64,000 nt of DNA, from IMG/VR virus record IMGVR_UViG_3300015374_000001, positions 1-64,000 of that record, one strand, 5' to 3'. Shown one piece after another: positions 56,268 through 64,000 of this stretch (position 1 is its first letter; each line of letters begins with the position of its first letter). The position numbers were made by a program, and so were the translations under genes. This DNA comes from a virus. The notes beneath the pieces were generated by a model. It was not told the DNA's origin, did no database searches, and was given only the letters and a program-made list of their open reading frames with translations.

Positions 56268-56484
56268 TGAATATGCCTTTGGCTTCACTTTATACAATTT
56301 GCATAAAAACTTAGGCGCAATTTGTAGAGAAAGTGAAGCTTCTGAGGCTAGAGTTACCCTTCATACTGGCGACGGAAGCCCGTATGATGTAATATTTAGG
56401 GAAGGCTCTATATTTGTTGAATCAGATAGGGGCTTCTCTGAGATGAATAACGCAATTCAGCCTTTTATTGACCAGTTTGGTTAA
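56221..56484 (+). CDS. unknown protein, 87 aa
   Basis: ATG at 56221 after AGGGGGAGGGG, so it starts 47 bases inside ruvC-like gene. Body is a small alpha/beta domain (EARVTLHTGDGSPYDVIFRE). Not recognised. Ends just before the terminase promoter. Confidence 0.6.
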   Translation: MPRSSQSQRLLSLSNNEYAFGFTLYNLHKNLGAICRESEASEARVTLHTGDGSPYDVIFREGSIFVESDRGFSEMNNAIQPFIDQFG

Positions 56485-56495
56485 GCTGCTATACT
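56468..56495 (+). promoter_or_regulatory. promoter TTGACC-N16-TGC-TATACT, leaderless
   Basis: TTGACC (56468-56473), 16 bases, TATACT (56490-56495); ATG of the small terminase gene at 56505, 9 bases after the -10. Very good match to a housekeeping promoter. Confidence 0.75.
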
Positions 56496-56504
56496 GCCGC
56501 GCAA

Positions 56505-57212
56505 ATGGCTACAGAGCAGGCATTAGAGCCAATTGGGGGCGAGGATGATCTGGACGTTGGAATAACTGTCCAGCAGGTTCAGGCTCTCGACAAATTGGCT
56601 GAGCTAGGAGCCGAACCATATGGGGGCAAAGGCCCATACCACTCGGACCCTAAGATACGCGCGCTACAGCTTGTAGCTGAAGGTCGGCTTGGAGGAAATC
56701 AACGCGCCGGTCGCACGGGAGTTAGGAAAAAGCGCGCTTCACAAATTGTCTCGGATTGGGCAAGAGACAAGAAGATTGAGCAAATCAAGGCCGCTTATAA
56801 CCAAGCGCTTGACAGTGACAATGAACGCACTGCCATGGATGCAGCTAATCGCCTGCTCGATCTAGAGACAAAGAATGTCGAGATTGAACTTAAGGAGCAT
56901 CAGTCTGATATCGACCAGATGGATAGAGAGGATTTGATAGTTGCCTTCCTTGAAGTCCTCAACCGAGAAGACACCCAAGAAACAATTAAAGACTTCATCC
57001 CCGGCACCGCGCAAGAAATTAAAACGGAAGCGCTCACAACCGGAAACGGAAACCCCTCAGCCGAAGCAAATGGAGATTCCTCCGATGCTGGCAGCAATGG
57101 GGTACACAATGGAGCGGCTTCAGCAGATGCCGGTGGAGGATCTGAGGGAGTTAGTAAAGCGCGCCCGAAGTCTCTCAAAAAAGTTAAAAGACGACGGCCC
57201 GCAAAACGATGA
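56505..57212 (+). CDS. terminase small subunit candidate, 235 aa
   Basis: Middle region with 'GPYHSDPKIRALQLVAEGRLGGNQRAG' and 'RASQIVSDWARD' has the helix-turn-helix look of small terminases, which recognise the packaging site. It is followed by a coiled helix (ALDSDNERTAMDAANRLLDL), an acidic linker and a basic tail (KARPKSLKKVKRRRPAKR). Position before the large subunit supports it. Its 3' end overlaps the large-subunit frame by at least 100 bases. Confidence 0.7.
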   Translation: MATEQALEPIGGEDDLDVGITVQQVQALDKLAELGAEPYGGKGPYHSDPKIRALQLVAEGRLGGNQRAGRTGVRKKRASQIVSDWARDKKIEQIKAAYNQALDSDNERTAMDAANRLLDLETKNVEIELKEHQSDIDQMDREDLIVAFLEVLNREDTQETIKDFIPGTAQEIKTEALTTGNGNPSAEANGDSSDAGSNGVHNGAASADAGGGSEGVSKARPKSLKKVKRRRPAKR

Positions 57213-59028
57213 AGAGCTACATACTTGGTTAAAGAAAAACCTGCGGCTGGATATCCCACGGCACTCTGTCTGTGAGGATCACCAGTCGCCTTTTGATTTC
57301 TTTGCAGACCTGTATTTCGAGCGCCTGCATGTAGAAATTGATGGGGAAACCTATCCTGTTAACGGTGCGCTCGCGCTGGCGAATCGCGGCGGTTTCAAGA
57401 CAACTTCTGTAGCGGCTCTCCATTTTACTAATTGTACCTTCAAGCCAGGTTGCGGCTGCCTGAGCTTCGGCGCTACCCAACCACAGGGTATGCGTACTTA
57501 CACAAATGTAGAAGAGTGGGGCTACGAGCATGACCCGGACACCGGACGGCGAACCGATAAAGTTCAGGATTTCCTTAGGGACGCTCCGAAGAAGTCACAT
57601 ACAGAATGGAAGACTGGTTCGGAAATTGAGGTTGTGTCTGGTACTGAAGAATCAGTCTCCGGTCCTCACCCGCAGAAAGCCCACGCGGATGAAATTGATC
57701 AAATGACTCATGGCCAGTGGAACCAGTCGCGCGGCATGGCGGTATCTCGTGCAGCGACAGGTCCACTACCCGCCTTTATGGAGCATATGCATGGCGTCAT
57801 TCCTCCGCAGAACATCGCCACCTCCACGCGCAACAGCCTCAAGGGCTTGATGCAGGAGCTATTAGATGAAATAGATGAAGATATTGCGTCTGGCAATATC
57901 CCTCGATACATCGTCTACATCTGGTGCATTTGGGAAACCATCGCTGAAGTGCCTAATTGTCGGCAGGCACCAGCTAAGGAACGTGAAGCTCGCCTTAAAG
58001 AACTTGGCCGTGACCCCAAAGAGCTTTGCATGTGCAATAAAGTTAATAAGGGGCGCATCAAGGTTAAGGGTGAAGATGGTGATGAGACTTTTGTAACGCG
58101 CACTCTTGAAGGTGTTTGTGAAGGCAAAGCATTTAGGGCTCGCGGCGTTAAGCCCTATCAGGATTTAGTCACAGCATTTAAGGAAAACCCACCTGGCAAC
58201 TGGGTTCTACAGCATGAATGTAGAGAAGGCCGAGATGAAAATGTTTACATTGATGAGTGGGACCTAAGTACGTATGGAATCAGAAATTACGAGCCTCGTC
58301 CAGAGTACGGACCGATCTACATGGGGATCGACTGGGGCGGTACCAACCCTTATGCTGTTTTGTGGATTCAATATCTCAGAGTTGATGTGCCAGCGTGGGA
58401 CTTTAATTATGACCCCATTTGGATCAGTAAAGATACCTATGTTGGATTTAGAGAAATTTATGCTGCCTCCACAATGGACACAGGCTTACTCGCTTCACAG
58501 GTAGTCCGTATCGAGAACGCCTATCGTGAAGAATTTCCTGGCTTTAATGTAAAGAACCGCTTCGCTGATATGCAGGGTCGAGGCGACAGGCTTTTATTCC
58601 AGCGCAAGGGGCTCAAGACAACCTGGCCGATCAAGACTCGCCAAAAGGATCGATTCATCAGTGCAGTACAAAATCTTGTTATTGATGATCGATGGGTTGT
58701 CGATGCCAGTTGCGAGATGTTTTGTGAAGAGATAGAAGTTTGGCAGCAGAACCCCAACACAAAACTTGAAGTCGATCAGATGAACCACCTCATGTCAGCC
58801 TGGCGGTATGCCATCGCCAATGCTGAATTACTAGAAAATCCAGAGCGCGATAAGGAAGTCAAGGAACGCAAGGCTCGTGAGGCTGAGATGCGCCGTGTGA
58901 GTGGTGTAAAGCGCCTCACACCGGCCGAGATGGACGAGAAGAACATGCCGGTCACAGAGCGTGTAGGAGCGGTTACAATAGACCGCCATATGACTGATTG
59001 GGAGCGCCAAAATGGGAGCCTTAGGTAA
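57085..59028 (+). CDS. terminase large subunit, about 647 aa
   Basis: ATPase: Walker A ANRGGFKTTS (about residues 99-108) and Walker B KAHADEID. Nuclease: IYMGIDWGGTN (first Asp), FADMQGRGDRL (second acidic motif) and VDQMNHLMSAWRYA at the end. It cuts concatemers and pumps DNA through the portal. The frame is open from 56941; starts at 57070, 57085 or 57109 are possible, all overlapping the small subunit. 57085 has a GGAG in front. Confidence 0.85.
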   Translation: MLAAMGYTMERLQQMPVEDLRELVKRARSLSKKLKDDGPQNDEELHTWLKKNLRLDIPRHSVCEDHQSPFDFFADLYFERLHVEIDGETYPVNGALALANRGGFKTTSVAALHFTNCTFKPGCGCLSFGATQPQGMRTYTNVEEWGYEHDPDTGRRTDKVQDFLRDAPKKSHTEWKTGSEIEVVSGTEESVSGPHPQKAHADEIDQMTHGQWNQSRGMAVSRAATGPLPAFMEHMHGVIPPQNIATSTRNSLKGLMQELLDEIDEDIASGNIPRYIVYIWCIWETIAEVPNCRQAPAKEREARLKELGRDPKELCMCNKVNKGRIKVKGEDGDETFVTRTLEGVCEGKAFRARGVKPYQDLVTAFKENPPGNWVLQHECREGRDENVYIDEWDLSTYGIRNYEPRPEYGPIYMGIDWGGTNPYAVLWIQYLRVDVPAWDFNYDPIWISKDTYVGFREIYAASTMDTGLLASQVVRIENAYREEFPGFNVKNRFADMQGRGDRLLFQRKGLKTTWPIKTRQKDRFISAVQNLVIDDRWVVDASCEMFCEEIEVWQQNPNTKLEVDQMNHLMSAWRYAIANAELLENPERDKEVKERKAREAEMRRVSGVKRLTPAEMDEKNMPVTERVGAVTIDRHMTDWERQNGSLR

Positions 59029-61706
59029 TGCCTGACGAACAGATTAAGTCTTCCCTAGAGAGCGGGGAAATTGGGCCTGAAGAGAAGGCCACAATTGAGA
59101 AGTCTATTAAGCAAAAAGAGCAAGCGCCTCGGATGGAGGAACAGTCCGAGAGCATTGTCGATTGGCGCAGGGTAAGGGATCAACTTGGTGACCCGTTCAA
59201 CCGAGAACGCATCCCTTTTACTAAATTAAGGCAGATGCGGATCGATACCATGATTGCCTTTGCGCTTCACTACATCATGGTCCCGCTCATTCGAGCGCCG
59301 TATCACTTCGAAGCTTTCAATAATCAAGGCCCTAATGCTCAGGTCGCCGCGTTCATGCACGAGGCGTACAAAATGATTCACGGGCCTTATATGGATCAGC
59401 GTCAGGGCGCACTTGAGTTCGGCTTTCAGGCAATGTCGAAGCGCTTCCAGCATAAAAACCCTGGCGGTCTTTTCGTAGATACTGCTGAAGAAAATGATGA
59501 AAATAAAATCAAGCCCACGTGGAGTGAAGGAACGATTGAGCCGATTATCTGGAAGCCGTTCATCGGATTAATTCCAGAGAAGGTTGATCCGGTATGGGAT
59601 AAGGACGGCAACTTTGATGGGATGCTTTATGAATTACCCCAAAGGTCTGCTCAAGCTGGACAGGGTTTCCAGGGCGCTAGCTCTCGCGGCGGGGGCAAGA
59701 CTAAGCAGACTCTTGAAATTGATGTTTATCACTCGCTCTGGATTACCAACGAGAAACATAAATTCTGGGGTTCCATCTACGGGTTTCCTCGAATTTCCTA
59801 CTCATATCCCTACTGGTGGAGCTACTGGTTCCGTTGGGCGATGGCAGATCGTGCCTTCGAGCGAATGGCCATCCCGCCCATGGTTGCGTATCATCCCGTC
59901 GGCTCATACAGCGATCCCGAAGAGCCTGGATCTGAATCAATTCCAAACTGGACCATCGCACTGGAAGCTGCACGTGCCTTGCGTTCTAATTCAATCGCCG
60001 CAGTACCATCCACACTGGCCTCCACTGGTTTAGACGAGCGTGGTACTCAGCTTCGTGAGTGGGAATTTTCTTTTATTGAGCCATCTGGTCGTAACTTCGA
60101 ACTATTAGATAAATCGTTCGGGTATCTCGACAAGATGAAGTTGATCAGCATGTTCATCCCTGAGCAAGCACTGATGGAGGGTGAAGGTGGAACTTCATCT
60201 AGAAATGTCGCTGAGCAATTCGCCGACATATTCATTCAATCTGAAGGAACACTTCAGCAACAGGTTGATCAAGAACAGAATCAATACGTATTTCCACAGA
60301 TCGCCGCAGTCAACTTCCCTGAATTTATGGCTGATGGAGGCATCGTTAGGAAGGTGTCTCATGGTATGTCTGCCGCCGATCAGGAATTCGTCAAGCAGTT
60401 AATTCAATTAATAGGCCAGAATGATCCTGAGAAGCTTGGCGTAGATATCAAGGCAATTCTGGAAGAACTACGCACGCCGGTCTTAGATCCTGTCGCACAA
60501 CAGCAGGAACGTTTACGGGCAATTGCTGATGCTGCCGCAGCACAACCTCCGACCGGCCCGACCGCTGTTCCTGGTCTGTCGATTGCTCAAGCGGGAACCA
60601 ATAACGTGCCGCTTCCCTCTACCGGTGCATCAAATGGCGGCAGCGTGCCTAACGCTACGAATGGCGCAGGCAACCTTGGCTTCAGTGAGCCGCCTAATTT
60701 ATATATTCAGCACGAGCCGCCAATATTCTTGGATGACAACAGTGACTTTATCTCAGGTCTTCCGCCGACCAAGCATTACGCCGATGAAGCAATTAAGGCG
60801 CTGGCTATACAAATGCGCCTTGCTTGGAAGAATCATCTGGCTAGTCTTTACACATCGTTCGCAACTTATATGGCTACTCAGCCAGATTTGGAGTTTGCTG
60901 ATAAAACAAAGATCGGTATCTCGCTTACGCGCGCAAAAGATATCGCAACAGAACTTCTCAAGCATTGGGAATTCGCAACAAGTAAACTTGAATCTATCAC
61001 CACAGCCAGTCGAAACGCTCTGGATCGAATTGTTAAACGCCAGGTACGACAGGAAGCGCTAAGACTGAATACCGAAGTCGAGCTTCCTGAGGATGCATTT
61101 AATAATTGGATTGAGTCTCAGACTGGAAGGCTCATTAAGTCAGTTCATGGCACTGTTCGTGATCAGCTTCACGATTACCTCGTTGGTGCTATTCGTGATG
61201 GTAAAACGATGGGCGAGATGAGCCAGGGGATACGCGAGCATTTTGATGAATTTCCTGACTGGAAGACAACGCAGATAGCTCGTTCGGAAACTCGGGATGC
61301 AGTAAATGCTGCCACGCTGCTGACGGCGCAAGCTGTTGGGGCTCGTTATGTAGCCGCGCGTGATGCTCAGCTTCCTGGGCCGACCGATAAGGAATGCGAG
61401 GATCGGGACGGCAAGCTCTACACCGTGCGCGAGGCATGGGCACAGATCGGCCCGAAGCATACGCATCCGAATGACACGCTCGAATTAGAAATTGTGCCGC
61501 GTGCCAATCTGGTCTTCGAAGATGTTGAGATAATGCCAGAGGATGCACCCGAGGGAGCACTGGCTTTCTTCGATTCAGATAATAGTCGGATCGTATTCCT
61601 CAGCGATGGGGTTGACGATGATCAGCGAGCACAGTACGCCATTGAAGTGGTCCGCCAATTAATTGCTACGGAATCCATGGAGCGCGTCAATGGCCATGCC
61701 GGTTGA
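59028..61706 (+). CDS. portal protein fused to a Mu F-like domain, 892 aa
   Basis: Residues 1-500: portal fold (DWRRVRDQLGDPFNRERIPF, IMVPLIRAPYHFEAF, YWWSYWFRWAMADRAFERMA, EFSFIEPSGRNFELLDKSFG, LMEGEGGTSSRNVAEQFADI). Residues 500-580: Ala/Pro/Gly linker. Residues about 600-830: minor head protein like Mu F/SPP1 gp7 (IRDGKTMGEMSQGIREHFDE, WKTTQIARSETRDAVNAATL, ECEDRDGKLYTV). In most phages these are two genes. The last about 60 residues (EDAPEGALAFFDSDNSRIVF) look like an extra module. Starts in a TAATG overlap with terminase. Confidence 0.85.
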   Translation: MPDEQIKSSLESGEIGPEEKATIEKSIKQKEQAPRMEEQSESIVDWRRVRDQLGDPFNRERIPFTKLRQMRIDTMIAFALHYIMVPLIRAPYHFEAFNNQGPNAQVAAFMHEAYKMIHGPYMDQRQGALEFGFQAMSKRFQHKNPGGLFVDTAEENDENKIKPTWSEGTIEPIIWKPFIGLIPEKVDPVWDKDGNFDGMLYELPQRSAQAGQGFQGASSRGGGKTKQTLEIDVYHSLWITNEKHKFWGSIYGFPRISYSYPYWWSYWFRWAMADRAFERMAIPPMVAYHPVGSYSDPEEPGSESIPNWTIALEAARALRSNSIAAVPSTLASTGLDERGTQLREWEFSFIEPSGRNFELLDKSFGYLDKMKLISMFIPEQALMEGEGGTSSRNVAEQFADIFIQSEGTLQQQVDQEQNQYVFPQIAAVNFPEFMADGGIVRKVSHGMSAADQEFVKQLIQLIGQNDPEKLGVDIKAILEELRTPVLDPVAQQQERLRAIADAAAAQPPTGPTAVPGLSIAQAGTNNVPLPSTGASNGGSVPNATNGAGNLGFSEPPNLYIQHEPPIFLDDNSDFISGLPPTKHYADEAIKALAIQMRLAWKNHLASLYTSFATYMATQPDLEFADKTKIGISLTRAKDIATELLKHWEFATSKLESITTASRNALDRIVKRQVRQEALRLNTEVELPEDAFNNWIESQTGRLIKSVHGTVRDQLHDYLVGAIRDGKTMGEMSQGIREHFDEFPDWKTTQIARSETRDAVNAATLLTAQAVGARYVAARDAQLPGPTDKECEDRDGKLYTVREAWAQIGPKHTHPNDTLELEIVPRANLVFEDVEIMPEDAPEGALAFFDSDNSRIVFLSDGVDDDQRAQYAIEVVRQLIATESMERVNGHAG

Positions 61707-62802
61707 TAAAAACGGCTTTCCGATTCTGCTGGCCCAAGCTCCGGGCCAGGTAGCCGATCAAGGTGTGCCGTCTGGTGCATCAGTACAGCGCGACACTCAG
61801 CACGGTAACCCTTGGTTCGATCCTAAGACAGGGCGCTTCAGCAACGGGCCTGCCAATATGAAAATAGTTGCGGGTGGTCAGTTATTTGAGAAGCTGATCA
61901 ATGTTTCTCGTCAACTAATTCAGCGCAATATCGAGATGACCAAGGCTGATCAGATCGCGCTCTATCAAGTCGGCAACAGCATCAAGGTTGTATTGCTTGT
62001 GAACGGCTCGCCACGAGCTTCCTTCCAAGTACCGTCAGAAGATACGCCGGAAGATGAATTTAATGTCGCGGAACTAGAAGGGCAGGCTGGCCTCGGTGAT
62101 CCTACTGGACCTAAGAATAGATCTGACTTACCCGATGGAATTGATGAACTCCAATGGGAACGCCGCCTTGACGCAGTTAGAGACTTGGCCCGAACCTCCG
62201 ACACCCTGGAACCAGAAGATGTTAAACAATGGCTTGAAGATCGAGCCAAGGAAATCAGTAGTATCGATATTGATCAATTTATTCGAGATGTAAGAGCCCA
62301 TCGGCTTGACGATCTAGCTGATGCGATAAACACGAACCAGATGACTGCGCAAGAGAAGCGTGGACAAGTCCGTGTAGCTGCTCCGCAGAAATGGATCAAT
62401 GACAACATGCAGGGGCTAGAGGATCATGAAATCCTCAAGCTTGCCAATCGTCTTCAGGCTCGTGGATGGTCTGACGAGGATCTTAAATCAAAGGTATTGG
62501 CGAAGATCAAGGATGAGTCGCGGCGGACTGATCTTGAACAAAAGCTTGGCGAAGAGCCGCAGATACCAGAGCCAGCGCCAGTGCAGCTTGAGGATCTTCA
62601 GATAGCTGAGACTACTGAAGAAAGCCAATGGCAAAAAGACGTACAACAATTCTTTATGGATGCAATGAAGAGTATGCCACCGCCTCAGGTGAATGTAGAA
62701 GTGCCCGTGACTGTTGAGCGTGGCACGACCAATCGTAAAGTCATCCGTGATGAGCGCGGATATATTTCAGAAATAGTGGAGTCAAATGACAGTAGCGATT
62801 GA
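61690..62802 (+). CDS. virion-associated protein of unknown role, 370 aa
   Basis: ATG at 61690 (GGAG upstream) inside the portal gene's end. Residues 1-50 are Pro/Gly/Asn-rich (HGNPWFDPKTGRFSNGP, a sequence often seen near portal genes of actinobacterial phages). The middle is helical (KMINVSRQL-like), and the end has 'QFFMDAMKSMPPPQVNVEVP VTVERG' followed by a K-V-I-R-D strand, as in portal-adjacent minor structural proteins. Not assigned. Confidence 0.6.
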   Translation: MAMPVDKNGFPILLAQAPGQVADQGVPSGASVQRDTQHGNPWFDPKTGRFSNGPANMKIVAGGQLFEKLINVSRQLIQRNIEMTKADQIALYQVGNSIKVVLLVNGSPRASFQVPSEDTPEDEFNVAELEGQAGLGDPTGPKNRSDLPDGIDELQWERRLDAVRDLARTSDTLEPEDVKQWLEDRAKEISSIDIDQFIRDVRAHRLDDLADAINTNQMTAQEKRGQVRVAAPQKWINDNMQGLEDHEILKLANRLQARGWSDEDLKSKVLAKIKDESRRTDLEQKLGEEPQIPEPAPVQLEDLQIAETTEESQWQKDVQQFFMDAMKSMPPPQVNVEVPVTVERGTTNRKVIRDERGYISEIVESNDSSD

Positions 62803-63148
62803 ATTCGAGCCAGTCGATAGCGATACGCTCAATCTGTCTGAAGAGCTAGAGACAGGCGAAGCCGGTACAGGTCAACTCAAGCAGCTTGAGATAACTAATA
62901 CTGGCGATGAACAAATAGCTGAGATAACCGTGGGCCTTGGTGGCCCTGGTGCTGGCTTTGTGCAGCTTGCAGTTGATAAAAAGAATCAGCCAGGTGTATT
63001 TGCAGCACGCGGCGAAGAGATAGTAATGAAAAACTTGAATCTCCGCAAAGGATCTAAGGTCCGTTTTTGGAGTCGAGCGGCATTCTCTGAAGATGACGCG
63101 CATTTGAATCTGCCATTTGATTACGGCTTTGAGGTGAAGACTCCCTAA
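62786..63148 (+). CDS. virion-module protein, beta-rich, 120 aa
   Basis: Immunoglobulin-like alternation of strands ('GQLKQLEITNTGDEQIAEIT', 'EIVMKNLNLRKGSKVRFWSR AAF'). Similar short beta-sandwich proteins accompany tail-fibre genes. Overlaps the upstream gene by 17 bases and the next ATG by one. Confidence 0.6.
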   Translation: MTVAIEFEPVDSDTLNLSEELETGEAGTGQLKQLEITNTGDEQIAEITVGLGGPGAGFVQLAVDKKNQPGVFAARGEEIVMKNLNLRKGSKVRFWSRAAFSEDDAHLNLPFDYGFEVKTP

Positions 63149-64000
63149 TGGCCGACGCACTTGCTAATTTCGCTGATTCATTAGTAGCTACTGCGCCGTC
63201 CCCGGCTAGTTCGGGAACTTCGCTTGTAATGTCTACGGGCGATGGGGCTAATTTCCCCACGCCTCCATTTAATGCAGTTGTATGTCCAGCGAATGTAGCT
63301 CGCCCCAGCTTAGCTAATTCAGAAATCATTCGCTGTACGGCGAAAAGCAGCGATACGCTGAGCACAATCGTAAGAGCACAAGAGGGAACATCGGCTAGAT
63401 CAATTGCTGTAGGGGATCGTATCTATATCCCATTCAGCAAAAAGTATTATGACGATATAAATACTTCAATAGCAGCAAAGCAAGATGCTGATTCTGATCT
63501 AACAGACTTTGCTGCTTTGAGCGGCAATAACAAAATGATCTACCGCGATGGGTCAGGTATTTATCAGGTATCCGACCTAACCGCAGCCGGTAGAGCAATT
63601 TTAGATGACGCTGATGCTACGGCTCAACGCGCGACGTTGGACGTATATTCGACATCGCAGATTACTTTTATTACTTCGACTTATGTGGATCGTACAATTG
63701 CTACTGGAAAGGGTGACATTTTTGCGGCTAGCGCGAATGATAGCCCCGCCATTTTGGCAGCAGGTGCTAATGAATTAGTACCTATTTACGATTCCACTCA
63801 GACGCCTGGATTAAAAACTGGAATACCATTAGCAGCAGTCCGTCATAAAACTCTTGTCGCTAACACTGTAGGTCTGATTCCAGCGAGCACGGCAGCAGGT
63901 AACTACGGATTCAATATGAGCGGTGCCGCTGGTACCACTGTTGGTTCAAACGCCAACGGAGTTTTTATCGTAGATGCAGCAAATGACTGGACTCTTTCTG
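63148..64000 (+). CDS. fibre-like structural protein, partial (runs off the window)
   Basis: Open for 284 codons to the last base of the window. The beginning has 'LVMSTGDGANFPTPPFNAVV', 'PSLANSEIIRCTAKSSDTLS TIVRAQEGTSARSIAVGDRI', the conserved N-terminal module of many tail-fibre or fibre-base proteins in actinobacterial and environmental phages. Then comes a Gly/Ala/Thr-rich beta region (ASANDSPAILAAGANELVPI; NYGFNMSGAAGTTVGSNANG). The C-terminal, probably receptor-binding part lies beyond the window. Confidence 0.75.
   Translation, partial: MADALANFADSLVATAPSPASSGTSLVMSTGDGANFPTPPFNAVVCPANVARPSLANSEIIRCTAKSSDTLSTIVRAQEGTSARSIAVGDRIYIPFSKKYYDDINTSIAAKQDADSDLTDFAALSGNNKMIYRDGSGIYQVSDLTAAGRAILDDADATAQRATLDVYSTSQITFITSTYVDRTIATGKGDIFAASANDSPAILAAGANELVPIYDSTQTPGLKTGIPLAAVRHKTLVANTVGLIPASTAAGNYGFNMSGAAGTTVGSNANGVFIVDAANDWTLS

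Noticed and set aside
1-64000. CRISPR arrays, IS elements, integrase and attachment sites
   Set aside because: I looked for regularly spaced repeats, transposase or integrase motifs (DDE, HxxR..Y, serine recombinase) and found none in the window.

Overview
The window is a contiguous piece of a tailed double-stranded DNA phage genome with siphovirus-type tail genes. It carries terminase, portal, lambda-like capsid genes, a long tape measure gene and its own replication set. No rRNA, tRNA, integrase or CRISPR array was recognised. Base composition looks roughly balanced, gene packing is very tight (many 1-4 base stop/start overlaps), and GTG and TTG starts are common. The best host clue is the collagen-like exported protein at 36.9-37.4 kb. 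Its 'ITGK.VKN.SLTGKDIKNKSLTKKDFKG-[GPxGPx]' style is, from memory, typical of proteins of the actinobacterial class Thermoleophilia (Solirubrobacter relatives). I infer such a host with moderate confidence.

Layout. 0.25-6.7 kb: about 20 small genes on the minus strand, mostly of unknown function, including a CAP/SCP-domain protein and a SAM-dependent methyltransferase. They are served by promoters with a perfect TTGACA -35. 0.83-1.53 kb is non-coding and holds tandem promoters, a large leader hairpin and operator-like palindromes. At 6.67-6.72 kb the promoters of the leftward and rightward arms overlap face to face. 6.7-11.7 kb: small rightward genes plus a Spo11/TopoVI-A-like protein. 11.8-12.1 kb: one minus-strand HTH gene with its own promoter and an operator palindrome. 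12.1-32.6 kb: head and tail genes in order (Mu-I-like protease, scaffold, decoration, gpE-like capsid, connectors, tail tube, frameshifted tail chaperones, 2484-aa tape measure, distal tail protein, hub, collar-domain fibre). 32.6-34.7 kb: a run of small membrane-anchored proteins, probably lysis or envelope related. 34.7-38.5 kb: an unusually RNA-rich stretch with promoters, strong hairpins and a terminator between a UvsW-like helicase, the collagen-like protein and RNase H. 38.5-56.5 kb: replication, recombination and nucleotide metabolism (DnaB-like helicase, SLOG protein, NADAR protein, DnaG primase, ssDNA-binding protein, AT-hook protein, DnaE polymerase, NlpC-like hydrolase, RecA-like recombinase, Cas4/RecB-like nuclease, RuvC). 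56.5-64 kb: terminase small and large subunits, a portal fused to a Mu-F-like domain, and the start of another fibre-like gene that runs off the window.

Regulation. Rightward transcription units are preceded by a recurring extended -10 element (TGC-TATGAT or close variants). Several of these sit only 6-9 bases upstream of a start codon, which implies leaderless mRNAs. Two of them instead precede strongly structured non-coding stretches that look like small phage RNAs. The most unusual items are the RNA-rich block at 34.7-38.5 kb, the overlapping left/right promoters, the tape measure protein with three embedded cell-wall-type hydrolase domains, and the SLOG-NADAR gene pair inside the replication operon.
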